A stretch of DNA of 64,000 nt, taken from assembly GCF_013364275.1 (NCBI RefSeq), contig NZ_CP054932.1:3162001-3226000 (forward strand), written 5' to 3'. The DNA is from Actinomadura sp. NAK00032 (GTDB lineage: Bacteria; Actinomycetota; Actinomycetes; Streptosporangiales; Streptosporangiaceae). Of the stretch, positions 41,381 through 50,706 are shown in pieces. Below the pieces are notes generated by a model, which worked only from the letters and a program-made list of their open reading frames with translations, was not told the origin of the DNA and ran no database searches. Both the position numbers and the translations under genes were made by a program. Each line of letters begins with the position of its first letter. Within the stretch, counting starts at the first letter, position 1.

Positions 41381-43303
41381 TCACGGGCCCTTGACGAGGG
41401 TGACGGTGGAGCCGCGCGGGGCCTCGCCGCTCGAGGGGGACTGGAAGCGGACGACGTTGCCGCCGATGCCCGTCACGTTGACCTTGAAGCCGGAGTCCTT
41501 GAGGGCCTTCTTGGCGTCGTCCACCGTGCGGCCGGTGACGTTGGGGACGGGGATCTTCTCCTCGCCGCCGCCGTCGTCGCAGCCGAGCTGGATCGGGCCC
41601 GCGTCCACGATGCAGTCGCGCTTGTTGACGACGATGGTGACGTCGTCGCCGCGGGAGACGCCGGTGCCCTCCGAGGGGGCCTGGCTGACGACGGTGTTCG
41701 GCTGCTTGCCGTCCACCTTCTTCTTCTGGACGTTGACGTTCAGGCCCATCGAGCGCAGCTGGTTCGCGGCGGCGTCGCCGTTCTGCCCGACGAGGTCGGG
41801 CATGGACATGCCGGTGGAGACGACGATCGCGATCGGCTCGTCGGGGGACTGCTTGCGGCCGGCCTCCGGGTCGGTACTGATGACCCGGTCCTTGCCGACG
41901 GTCTGGGACGGGCTGGTGCTCGTCCGGCCGACGGTGAAGCCCTTGTCCTCCAGGGTCTTCTTGGCGTCGGCGAGCGGCTTGCCCTCGACGTCGGGGACCT
42001 CGTGGGGCGTCAGGCCCTTCGACGGCGTCAGCGTGACCGGCTCGCCCTTGGCGAGGCGGGCGCCGGCGGGCGGGTCGGACCTGGCGACGCCGCCCTTGTG
42101 GACGCGGTCGTCGTAGACCGCCTTCGCCGTGCGGACCTCCAGGCCCTTGGACTGCAGCTGGTCGCGGGCGTCGGCGACCTTCATGCCGATGATCGACGAC
42201 GGGACGTGCTCGTACTGCCCGGACGTCTGGTACCAGACGGCCCAGCCGAGGATGAGCGCCGCGATCGCGCCGATGGCGACGAGGACGTACCGGCCGGTCA
42301 GCGCGCCGATCGCGCGGTCGGTGCGGGTGCGCTGCGCAGGGTGGTCGGCGGTCGGCTCGACGCGGGGGTCGAGGACGGCGGTGTGCCCGGGGGCGGGCGC
42401 CTCCAGCACGCTGGTCGCGCGGTGGGACGACTCCTCCAGCCGCCGGTCGAAGTCGCGGGGCAGGCCGCCGAACACCTCGGCGGCCTCGGCGAGGTACTGG
42501 TTCGCGTCGTGCGGGCGGCGGGCGGGGTCGTGGCTCGTCGCGTCGGTGACGAGCGCGTCCACCTGCGGGGGCAGCCCGGGGACGAGGGTGGACGGCGGCG
42601 GCACCGTCTCGTTCACGTGCTTGTAGGCGACCGCGAGCGGCGTGTCGCCCTGGTGCGGGAGCCGGCCGGTGAGCAGCTCGAACAGCATGATCCCGGCGGC
42701 GTAGACATCGGAGCGGAAGTCGGCGTCGCCGGACAGCACCTGCTCGGGCGCCAGGTAGCCGACCGTGCCGATGATCACGCCGGTCTTGGTCATCTTGCTC
42801 GCCGTCTCGGCCCGGGCGAGCCCGAAGTCGGCGACCTTGACCTGGCCGTCCTCGGTGATGAGCACGTTCTCCGGCTTGACGTCGCGGTGCACGAGGCCGG
42901 CCCGGTGCGCGGCGCCGAGCGCCGCCAGCACCGGCTGCATGATCTCCAGCGCGGCGCGCGGGCCGAGCCGGCCGCGCGCGGTCAGCTCCTCGCGCAGCGT
43001 GCGGCCCGGCACGTACTCCATCACCAGGAAGACGTGCTCCCCGTCGGTGCGCTGGTCGTAGACCGCGACGACGTTCGGGTGCGACAGCGCCGCCGCGGCC
43101 TTCGCCTCGCCGATGAAGCGGGTGACGAAGTCCTCGTCGGAGGCGAGCCCGGCGTGCATCACCTTGATCGCGACGGTGCGGTCGAGGCGGACGTCCCGCG
43201 CGAGGTACACCGTGGCCATCCCGCCGCGCGCGATGCGGGACTCGATGCGGTAGCGCCCGTCGAGCATCCGCCCGACGAGTGGATCAGCGACCGTCATGTC
43301 CAT
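41381..43303 (-). CDS. pknL: Ser/Thr protein kinase with PASTA repeats
   Basis: The 640-residue receptor kinase has a cytoplasmic kinase domain (GRYRIESRIARGGMATVY, Lys47 in VAIKVM, HRDVKPEN, DFGLA), a juxtamembrane linker, one membrane span at about 335-358, and four to five extracytoplasmic PASTA-type repeats (signature VPDVEGKPLADAKKTLEDKG) that would sense peptidoglycan. A Cys pair (DCIVDAGPIQLGC) interrupts the last repeats. The gene set nearby (DAHP synthase, Rv2175c-like, prenyl synthase) identifies it as PknL. TAAACT (complement of 43311-43316) lies seven bases before ATG 43303, indicating a leaderless start. Confidence 0.93.
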   Translation of the reverse strand: MDMTVADPLVGRMLDGRYRIESRIARGGMATVYLARDVRLDRTVAIKVMHAGLASDEDFVTRFIGEAKAAAALSHPNVVAVYDQRTDGEHVFLVMEYVPGRTLREELTARGRLGPRAALEIMQPVLAALGAAHRAGLVHRDVKPENVLITEDGQVKVADFGLARAETASKMTKTGVIIGTVGYLAPEQVLSGDADFRSDVYAAGIMLFELLTGRLPHQGDTPLAVAYKHVNETVPPPSTLVPGLPPQVDALVTDATSHDPARRPHDANQYLAEAAEVFGGLPRDFDRRLEESSHRATSVLEAPAPGHTAVLDPRVEPTADHPAQRTRTDRAIGALTGRYVLVAIGAIAALILGWAVWYQTSGQYEHVPSSIIGMKVADARDQLQSKGLEVRTAKAVYDDRVHKGGVARSDPPAGARLAKGEPVTLTPSKGLTPHEVPDVEGKPLADAKKTLEDKGFTVGRTSTSPSQTVGKDRVISTDPEAGRKQSPDEPIAIVVSTGMSMPDLVGQNGDAAANQLRSMGLNVNVQKKKVDGKQPNTVVSQAPSEGTGVSRGDDVTIVVNKRDCIVDAGPIQLGCDDGGGEEKIPVPNVTGRTVDDAKKALKDSGFKVNVTGIGGNVVRFQSPSSGEAPRGSTVTLVKGP

Positions 43304-43339
43304 CGGTGCGAGTTTACGGGTGAACCGAAGCGGAACTCA

Positions 43340-44287
43340 TCAGCCGCGAGTATGAGCATCCATGAGCCCCTGGGGTGATGCCTCTGGGGCGGGAGTGGCG
43401 CGGCGGCGGCCCCGGCTGCGGGAGACGGCCACGCCGGCCAGGCACAGCAGGCCGCCCGCGAGGGTGACCAGGCCGGGGACCTCGCCGAGGAACAGCCACG
43501 ACATCGCGACGACGAGGGCGGGCACGGCGTAGGTGGTGGCGCCCATCTTCCCGGCGGACGTCCGGGCCAGCGCGTACCCCCAGGTGGTGAACGCGAGCGC
43601 GGTCGGGAAGACGCCCAGGTAGACCATGTTGAGGGTGGCGCCGGCGGGGGCGTGGGCGGCCTGCTCGGCCAGCTGCCCGGCGAACGGCAGGCAGGCGAGC
43701 GCGCCGATCCCGCAGGCGAACGTGGTGAACTGCAGGGCGGAGGCGTGCCGCAGCGCGGGCTTCTGGCTCACCACGCCCGCCGCGTAGGTCACGGCGGCGG
43801 CGAGGCACAGCAGCACCCCGCCGACGGACGCGCGGCCGTCCCCGGACATCGACAGCCCGACGACGGCGGCGCCGGCGAACGAGACGGCCATCCCGGCCAC
43901 CAGCCGGGCCGAGATCCCCTCCTTCAGCAGCCAGCCGCCGAGGAGCGCGATCAGGATGGGCCCGATGTTGACGACGAGGGCGGCGGTGCCCGCGTCCACG
44001 AGCTGCTCGCCCCAGTTCAGCGCGACCATGTAGGCGCCGAACCACAGCACGCCGGCGGTGACGATGCCGGGCCACGCCGCCCGGGGCGGGAGTCCCTCGC
44101 GCCGGATCGCCCAGAGCACGCCGAGGACGACCGTCCCCGACAGGAGGCGGCCGAGGGCGAGCGCGCCGGGCCCGTACTCGGCGCCGGCGCTGCGGATCGA
44201 GACGAATGCGGACGCCCACAGCACGACCGTGACCGTGGCGGCGGCGACCGCGCGCTTGTCGACGCGACCCGTGTTCTCCTGCTGCAT
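43340..44287 (-). CDS. EamA/DMT-family transporter
   Basis: A 315-residue exporter with ten membrane segments in two EamA repeats (VVLWASAFVSIRSAGAEYGP in the first; YAVPALVVAMSWLFLGE in the second, the latter typical of RhaT/YdcZ-like members). The substrate is unknown. ATG 44287 is preceded by TAAGGTG at ribosome-site distance; residues upstream of it in the open frame are unlikely to be used. It lies between pknL and the thiazole operon and is transcribed in the same direction. The 144-bp spacer to thiG holds CATG-rich inverted motifs and a CTTTAG stretch but no gene. Confidence 0.88.
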   Translation of the reverse strand: MQQENTGRVDKRAVAAATVTVVLWASAFVSIRSAGAEYGPGALALGRLLSGTVVLGVLWAIRREGLPPRAAWPGIVTAGVLWFGAYMVALNWGEQLVDAGTAALVVNIGPILIALLGGWLLKEGISARLVAGMAVSFAGAAVVGLSMSGDGRASVGGVLLCLAAAVTYAAGVVSQKPALRHASALQFTTFACGIGALACLPFAGQLAEQAAHAPAGATLNMVYLGVFPTALAFTTWGYALARTSAGKMGATTYAVPALVVAMSWLFLGEVPGLVTLAGGLLCLAGVAVSRSRGRRRATPAPEASPQGLMDAHTRG

Positions 44288-44431
44288 GTCACGCACCTTA
44301 GGTATGGGTCGTTTCCATGAACACCGAAATGACATGCCAGGTTGCGACATGTCCGGGGTGAGCGAACCCAGTCTGGTAAGGCGCAGGTTTCAGGTCCAGC
44401 GAATAATTCTATAGGCGATGCTTTAGCGTTG

Positions 44432-45403
<972 letters not shown>

Positions 45404-45407
<4 letters not shown>

Positions 45408-46531
45408 GCCTGCACCTCGCAGAAGCGGCCCGGGGCGAACGGCCCCGCGACCTCGGGGACGGGACGGTCCAGCAGCATCGCGGACAGGATGTCGGCGCTC
45501 ACCGGCGCCAGCAGGACGCCGTTGCGGAAGTGCCCGGTGCCGAGCAGCAGGCCGGGCAGCGCGGACGGCCCCATCAGCGGCGCGTTGTCCGGGGAGCCGG
45601 GGCGCAGCCCGGCGGTGACCTCGGCGAACTCCAGCTCGGTGATGCCGGGCAGCAGCTCGCGGGCGTCGCGCAGCAGCTCCCACAGCCCGCCCGCGGTGAC
45701 CCGCGTGTCGAAGCCCAGCTCCTCCTGGGTGGCGCCGAGGACGATCTCGCCGTCCGCGCGCGGCACCAGGTAGACCGACGAGCCCTTCACCAGGCCGCGG
45801 ATCGTGCGGCGCAGGAACGGAACCCGGGTGCGGAGCCGGATCACCTGGCCCTTCACCGGGCGGACGGGCGGCACGCTCCCGGGCGGCAGCCCCTCCAGGT
45901 CGCCCGACCACGGCCCGGCGGCGAGCAGCACCCTGTCCGCGCGCAGCACCGTCCCGTCGTCCAGCCCGACGCCGGCCGCCGCGCCGCCTTCGACGACGAT
46001 CCGGGCGGCCCGCTCGCGGACGAGGTGGACGCCGGTCCGCTCGCACGCGGCGAGCAGGGCCGCGGTGAGGCGGCGCGGGTCGATCGAGCCGTCGGCGGGG
46101 GCCAGCAGCCCGCCGCGCACGCCGGGCGCGAGCATCGGCTCCGCCCGCCGGCTCTCCCGGCCGGTCAGCGCCTCGGCGGGGATGCCGAGGCTCTCCTGGA
46201 AGCGGCGCAGGTCGTCGAGGTACTTCAGGTCGTCGGCGTCGAACGCGACCTGCAGCAGCCCGTCCGTGCGGTGGCCGGTGCCGAGGCCGGTCAGCTCCTC
46301 CAGCTCGGCGACGAAGGCGCCGTAGCGGTCGCGGGAGGCGAGGCCGAGCCGCAGCAGCGGCTCCTCGCCGTAGGTCAGCTCGCTGACCGGGGTGAGCATG
46401 CCCGCCGCCACCGACGAGGCGCCGCTCGCGGGGGACGGGTCGACCAGGGTGACCCCGCCGCCTCCCGCCGCGGCGGTCCGCCAGGCGGTGGCGAGGCCGA
46501 TGACGCCCGCCCCGACGATCACGATCTGCAT
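45404..46531 (-). CDS. thiO: Glycine oxidase
   Basis: The 375-residue FAD enzyme oxidises glycine to dehydroglycine for thiazole assembly, the aerobic alternative to ThiH. The dinucleotide-binding motif IVIVGAGVIGLATAW is at residues 3-17, with AAGMLTPVSE, GLLAPADGSIDPRRL and a C-terminal GTGHFRNGVLLAP near the flavin. ATG 46531 follows AAGGGAGCG, which lies at the 3' end of the TPP riboswitch so that ligand binding could hide it. Confidence 0.94.
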
Positions 46532-46537
46532 GCGCGC

Positions 46538-46626
46538 TCCCTTCGCCGGCATGATCCGGATCAGGTCCGGCGGTCGGCGGCCCGGTCAGCCGCCCTCTCA
46601 GCCCGGTCGCACCGGACTCCCGCGCT
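46538..46626 (-). promoter_or_regulatory. TPP riboswitch (THI element)
   Basis: The minus strand shows the conserved order GGGCTGAGAGGGCGGC, a variable arm with GGGCCGCCG, then ACCTGATCCGGATCATGCC and GCGAAGGGA. These are the pyrimidine- and pyrophosphate-binding helices of the TPP aptamer. The final GAAGGGA doubles as the thiO ribosome site, pointing to translational control of thiO-thiS-thiG. Confidence 0.95.
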
Positions 46627-46727
46627 CTGTGATGTTTTACCTGATCCCTACCTTACGACCTCGATCGCGCCGTCCAACTCCTGGACAGGTGTCCACCCGA
46701 AATCGGCGGCGCATTAGGCTGCCCTTC

Positions 46728-47945
46728 ATGGACAGGGTCATCGTCGTGGGTGGCGGGCTGGCCGGCGTGCGCGCCGTGGAAGCCCTGCGCAGCAAGGGGT
46801 ACGAGGGCGCGCTGACGCTCGTGTCGGCCGAGCGCGAGCGGCCGTACGACCGGCCGCCGCTGTCGAAGGCCGTCCTCGCGGGCGACTCCGACGACACGAC
46901 GGTCGACGCCGACTGGGCGGCGCTGCGCTGCGAGCTGCTGCTCGGCGAGCGCGCGACCGCGCTGCGGCCCGCCGCGCCGGGGCGCGGCGGCGTGCTCGCC
47001 ACCACCGCCGGCGACCTGCCGTTCGACGGACTGGTCATCGCGACCGGCGCCACCCCCGTCACGCTGCCGGGGGAGGGCCGCCAGCACGTGCTGCGGACCA
47101 TCGGCGACTCCCGCGACCTGCGGTCCCGGCTGACCGGGGGCGCCCGGATCGTGATCGTCGGCGCGGGCTGGATCGGTGCCGAAGTCGCGACCACCGCCGC
47201 GAAGAAGGGCTGCCGCGTCACCGTCGTGGAGGCGGCCGACACGCCCCTCGCCAACGCGATCGGGCCCGAGATCGGCGCGCTGACCGCCCCCTGGTACGCC
47301 GAGGCCGGCGTCGAACTGCGCACCGGGGTGAAGGTCGCCGAGGTCGAGCGGGGCGGCCTCGCCCTCGCCGGCGGCGGCCGGATCGAGGCCGACGAGGTCG
47401 TGGTCGGCGTCGGCGTCCGCCCGGACGTGTCCTGGCTGGACGGCTCCGGGCTGCTGGTCGAGCGCGGCGTGGTCACCGACGGCTCGTTCCGCGTCTACCA
47501 GGGCGAGGAGGAGCCCGGAGCGCTCCGCCCGGACATCGTGGCGGTCGGCGACTGCGCCGCCTGGTGGTCGGAGCGCTACGGCCGGCGGCTCCTCGTCGAG
47601 CACTGGGACACCGCCCTCAACGCCCCCGAGACCGCCGCGGCGGCCCTGCTGGGCGCGGACGCGCGCTACGACGCCGCCCCCTACTTCTGGTCCGAGCAGT
47701 TCGGCCGCATGGTGCAGTACGCGGGCAGCCACGCCGCGTCCGAGCGGCTCGTCCACCGCGGCGACCCGGCCGGCCGCAAGTGGGCGGCGGTGTGGCTGAC
47801 CGGCGACCGCCTCGACGCGATCCTCACCGTCGACCGGCCCCGCGACCTGGTGCAGGCGCGGCGGGTGATCGCCGCCGGGACGCCGGTGGACCCGGCGGCG
47901 ATCGCCGACCCGGACGTGCCCGTCCGGCAGGCCGTTCGCGGATAG
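46728..47945 (+). CDS. FAD-dependent NAD(P)H oxidoreductase (ferredoxin-reductase-like)
   Basis: A 405-residue two-dinucleotide-domain flavoprotein. The FAD motif VIVVGGGLAGVRAVEAL is near the N-terminus, YDRPPLSKAVL and LVIATGATPV follow, an NAD motif IVIVGAGWIGAEVA lies near 145, and DIVAVGDCAAW binds FAD. The family includes rubredoxin and ferredoxin reductases serving P450s or dioxygenases, but no such partner lies next to it. ATG 46728 has TAGGCT at 46715-46720 seven bases upstream, implying a leaderless mRNA, and it is divergent from the TPP riboswitch. Confidence 0.9.
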   Translation: MDRVIVVGGGLAGVRAVEALRSKGYEGALTLVSAERERPYDRPPLSKAVLAGDSDDTTVDADWAALRCELLLGERATALRPAAPGRGGVLATTAGDLPFDGLVIATGATPVTLPGEGRQHVLRTIGDSRDLRSRLTGGARIVIVGAGWIGAEVATTAAKKGCRVTVVEAADTPLANAIGPEIGALTAPWYAEAGVELRTGVKVAEVERGGLALAGGGRIEADEVVVGVGVRPDVSWLDGSGLLVERGVVTDGSFRVYQGEEEPGALRPDIVAVGDCAAWWSERYGRRLLVEHWDTALNAPETAAAALLGADARYDAAPYFWSEQFGRMVQYAGSHAASERLVHRGDPAGRKWAAVWLTGDRLDAILTVDRPRDLVQARRVIAAGTPVDPAAIADPDVPVRQAVRG

Positions 47946-48014
47946 CGATCGGCGGCGGAGGGTAACGGCTGTCCAGAGGGTTTGAGGCTTCCGAAGGCGT
48001 GGTAGCAAGGGGGC

Positions 48015-48398
48015 GTGACGCAGATGCACGCAACCGTTGACAGCGCACTCGACCCCCGGACCGACGCCCTCGCCGGCGACTGGCTCACCCTCCGCGAGAC
48101 CGCCGAACGGCTCGGGATCCGGCCCAACCGGATCAAGCAGCTCATCCACGAGCACCGCATCCTCGCGGTGCGCCGGGAGGGGCAGCCGATGGTGCCCGCG
48201 GCGTTCATCCAGGACGGCCAGGTCATCAAGGGCCTGCCCGGCACGCTGACGCTGCTGTCGGACGCCGGGTTCGACGACGTCGAGACGATCCGCTGGCTGT
48301 TCACCGCCGACGACACGCTGCCCGGCACGCCGGTGGACGCGCTCAGCGAGAACCGGGGGACCGAGGTCCGCCGCCGCGCCCAGGCCCTCGCCTTCTAA
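48015..48398 (+). CDS. Rv2175c-type winged-helix DNA-binding protein
   Basis: The 127-residue protein with DWLTLRETAERLGIRPNRIK (helix-turn-helix), LAVRREGQPMVPAAFIQDGQ and ETIRWLFTADDTLPG matches Rv2175c, the DNA-binding protein phosphorylated by PknL in M. tuberculosis. Here pknL is about 4.7 kb away on the other strand, separated by the thiamine genes. The N-terminal segment MTQMHATVD contains a Thr that could be the phospho-site by analogy. GTG 48015 or ATG 48024 may start it (AAGGGGG just upstream). A hairpin follows the stop. Confidence 0.88.
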   Translation: MTQMHATVDSALDPRTDALAGDWLTLRETAERLGIRPNRIKQLIHEHRILAVRREGQPMVPAAFIQDGQVIKGLPGTLTLLSDAGFDDVETIRWLFTADDTLPGTPVDALSENRGTEVRRRAQALAF

Positions 48399-48432
48399 CC
48401 CCGGCGGCACCGCAGGAACACGCACATGACAC

Positions 48433-48479
48433 GATCGCGGGGTCGTGCGGCGGGAGCACCGCCGCGCGGCCCCGCGATC
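48433..48479 (+). terminator. Hairpin terminator after the Rv2175c-like gene
   Basis: GATCGCGGGG (48433-48442) pairs with CCCCGCGATC (48470-48479) around an inner GCGGCGG/CCGCCGC stem. No U-tract follows. Confidence 0.75.
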
Positions 48480-48496
48480 CAGCATGATCCGAACCC

Positions 48497-49186
48497 GTGA
48501 AAGGACGTGCCCCGGCCGTGTCCAGGCATCTCCCCTCCGAACGCGCCGTCGCGCTGCGCGCCCGGCTCGGCCGGGCCCGCCTCTACCTGTGCACCGACGC
48601 GCGGGAGCGGCAGGGCGACCTGCCGGAGTTCCTGGACGCCGTCCTCGCGAACGGCGTCGACATCGTCCAGCTCCGCCAGAAGGGCCTGGAGGCCCGGCGG
48701 GAGATGGCCCACCTGGAGGTCTTCCGGGCGGCCTGCGACCGGCACGGCGCGCTCCTCGCCGTCAACGACCGGGCCGACGTGGCGCACGCCGTCCGCGCGG
48801 ACGTGCTGCACCTCGGCCAGGACGACCTGCCGGTGCCCGCCGCCCGCGAGATCGTCGGCGGCGACGTGCTGATCGGCCGGTCCACGCACTCCGGCGAGCA
48901 GGCGTCGGCGGCGGCCGCCGAGCCCGGCGCCGACTACTTCTGCGCGGGCCCGGTGTGGCCCACGCCGACCAAGCCCGGCCGCCCCGCGCCCGGCCCGAAG
49001 CTGCTGGAGTACGTGGCGGCGCAGCGGCCGGCGCGGCCCTGGTTCGCGATCGGCGGCATCGACCTCGGCACCCTCGACACGGTGCTGGCCGCGGGCGCGG
49101 CCCGCGTCGTCGTGGTCCGGGCGATCACCGAGGCGGACGACCCCGGCGCCGCCGCCGCGCAGTTCGCGCGCCGGCTCGCGGCCTGA
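48497..49186 (+). CDS. thiE: Thiamine-phosphate synthase
   Basis: An enzyme of up to 229 residues that joins HMP-diphosphate and thiazole phosphate to thiamine phosphate. [56 protein letters not shown] and [11 protein letters not shown] are family motifs. The start may be GTG 48497, with CATGAT upstream suggesting a leaderless mRNA, or GTG 48518 with AAAGGA further upstream. Unlike thiO-thiS-thiG it shows no riboswitch and is on the opposite strand. Confidence 0.92.
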   Translation: MKGRAPAVSRHLPSERAVALRARLGRARLYLCTDARERQGDLPEFLDAVLANGVDIVQLRQKGLEARREMAHLEVFRAACDRHGALLAVNDRADVAHAVRADVLHLGQDDLPVPAAREIVGGDVLIGRSTHSGEQASAAAAEPGADYFCAGPVWPTPTKPGRPAPGPKLLEYVAAQRPARPWFAIGGIDLGTLDTVLAAGAARVVVVRAITEADDPGAAAAQFARRLAA

Positions 49187-49257
49187 GCGTTCCCTGGGCC
49201 CGGGTTTGACCCGGATCACGGTGCGGGACGGCGGGACGATCACCGACAATGGGGATC

Positions 49258-49419
49258 ATGACCCTGGGACCCGACGACGACCGCACCGTCGAACTGGACG
49301 ACGACCCGCCGATCCTGCCCGACCAGACGTCCGACGACACCGACGTCGGCTGGGGCGAGTGGCGCGGCGGCGGCGACGATGACTCCCGCCTGCTGGAGGA
49401 GCGCCCGCCGCACTGGTAG
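49258..49419 (+). CDS. Small acidic conserved protein
   Basis: A 53-codon gene starting MTLGPDDDRTVELDDD and ending LLEERPPHW. The pattern of Asp-rich start, ILPDQTSDDTDVGWGE centre and PPHW end recurs in many actinomycete small proteins as I recall, so it is probably real though short. GACAAT at 49245-49250 lies seven bases before the ATG, a possible leaderless -10. The function is unknown. It converges on the second kinase gene. Confidence 0.7.
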   Translation: MTLGPDDDRTVELDDDPPILPDQTSDDTDVGWGEWRGGGDDDSRLLEERPPHW

Positions 49420-49447
49420 CGCCCGCCCGGACGGGTGACGCGCCGGC

Positions 49448-50614
49448 TCAGAACATCATGCCGAGCGCGAACCCGGCGATGACGACGGCGCCGAGCGCGA
49501 CCATCATCCGCCAGCGGTAGCGCGGGATGCGCTTCGGGCGCGGCTTCGGCGCGGGCGTGCGGCCCTCCCGCAGCGCCCGGACGAGCTGCGGCGCGGTCGG
49601 CCGCGCCGCCGGGTTCTTGTCCAGGCAGCGGGCGGCGAGGTCGCGCAGCGGGCCGCGCATGTCGCCGAGGTCCGGCGGCCGGGTGGTGACGCGCCGCATC
49701 ACGGCGGCGCTCGGCCCGGTGCCGAACGGCGGCCGCCCGGTCGCGGCGAACACCATCGCGGCGCCCCAGGCGAACACGTCGGCGGGCGGCCCGACCGGCT
49801 CGTCCTCGATCTGCTCGGGCGCCATGTAGGCGGGTGTGCCGACCGGGCCGGTGGTCAGCGGCGTGGCGGGCCCGAGGGCGTCGGTGGTGCGGGCGATGCC
49901 GAAGTCGATGACCTTGGCGCCGTCCGGGCCGAGCAGCACGTTGCCGGGCTTGAAGTCGCGGTGCACGATCCCGGCGCGGTGGATCGCGGCCAGCGCCGCC
50001 GCCGTCCGCAGCGCGGCCTTGCGCAGCTGCGGGGCGGGCAGCGGGCCCCGGTCGGCGACGACCTGCTGCAGCGACGGGCCCTCGACGTACTCGCTGACGA
50101 TGTAGGGGCGGTCGCCGGTCATGTCGGCGTCCAGGACGCGCGCTGTGTGCCGCCCGGACACCTGCAGCGCCGCCTCCGCCTCCTTGACGAAGCGGCTGCG
50201 CGCCCGCTGCCCGGCCGCCACGCCGCCGCGCAGCAGCTTGACGGTGACGAGCCCGCCCTCACGGTCGCGGCCGAGGTAGACGACGCCCTGGCCGCCCTCG
50301 CCCAGCCGGGCGAGCAGCGTGTAGCCGGCGAGGCGGCGCGGGTCGTCCGGGCCGAGCGGCGTGCCGGGCCCGCGGTCCTGCGCGGGCCGGGACGCGGCGG
50401 TCGGGCGCGCCTGGCCCGCGTGGGCCTGGCCCACGCGTCCCTGCTTGGCGCCCGCGGGCTTGGCCACGGCCTGCTGGGCGGCCTGCTTGGCGGGCTGCTT
50501 GGCGGTGGGCGGGGCCGGGCGCGGCTTGGTCGCGCGGCCGGGTCGCCCGGTCCGGGCGGCGGTGGGACGCGCGGGGTGGGCGTTCGTCCTCCCGCGGGAG
50601 GTGTCGTGCGGCAC
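49448..50614 (-). CDS. Ser/Thr protein kinase without extracytoplasmic sensor
   Basis: The 388-residue protein has a basic Ala/Pro/Lys-rich N-terminal region (1-92), a kinase domain ([18 protein letters not shown], Lys in [27 protein letters not shown]), a basic linker and a single C-terminal membrane span (about 369-388) that ends the protein with almost nothing outside. It must therefore respond to cytoplasmic or membrane signals. GTG 50614 has GGAGT five bases upstream. It stands between the small acidic protein and the GH3 gene. Confidence 0.9.
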   Translation of the reverse strand: MPHDTSRGRTNAHPARPTAARTGRPGRATKPRPAPPTAKQPAKQAAQQAVAKPAGAKQGRVGQAHAGQARPTAASRPAQDRGPGTPLGPDDPRRLAGYTLLARLGEGGQGVVYLGRDREGGLVTVKLLRGGVAAGQRARSRFVKEAEAALQVSGRHTARVLDADMTGDRPYIVSEYVEGPSLQQVVADRGPLPAPQLRKAALRTAAALAAIHRAGIVHRDFKPGNVLLGPDGAKVIDFGIARTTDALGPATPLTTGPVGTPAYMAPEQIEDEPVGPPADVFAWGAAMVFAATGRPPFGTGPSAAVMRRVTTRPPDLGDMRGPLRDLAARCLDKNPAARPTAPQLVRALREGRTPAPKPRPKRIPRYRWRMMVALGAVVIAGFALGMMF

Positions 50615-50706
50615 AGGAAGACTCCGACTCGGCGGGGACGGACGAAGATTTCCCTATTTGTACCGCGCCACGGCTCCGCACGGCAGCCGAACCGAGATCT
50701 TTACTG

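Noticed and set aside
44288..44350. Extended start of the second EamA transporter
   Set aside because: Extra residues are not transporter-like, and ATG 44287 has a plausible ribosome site.
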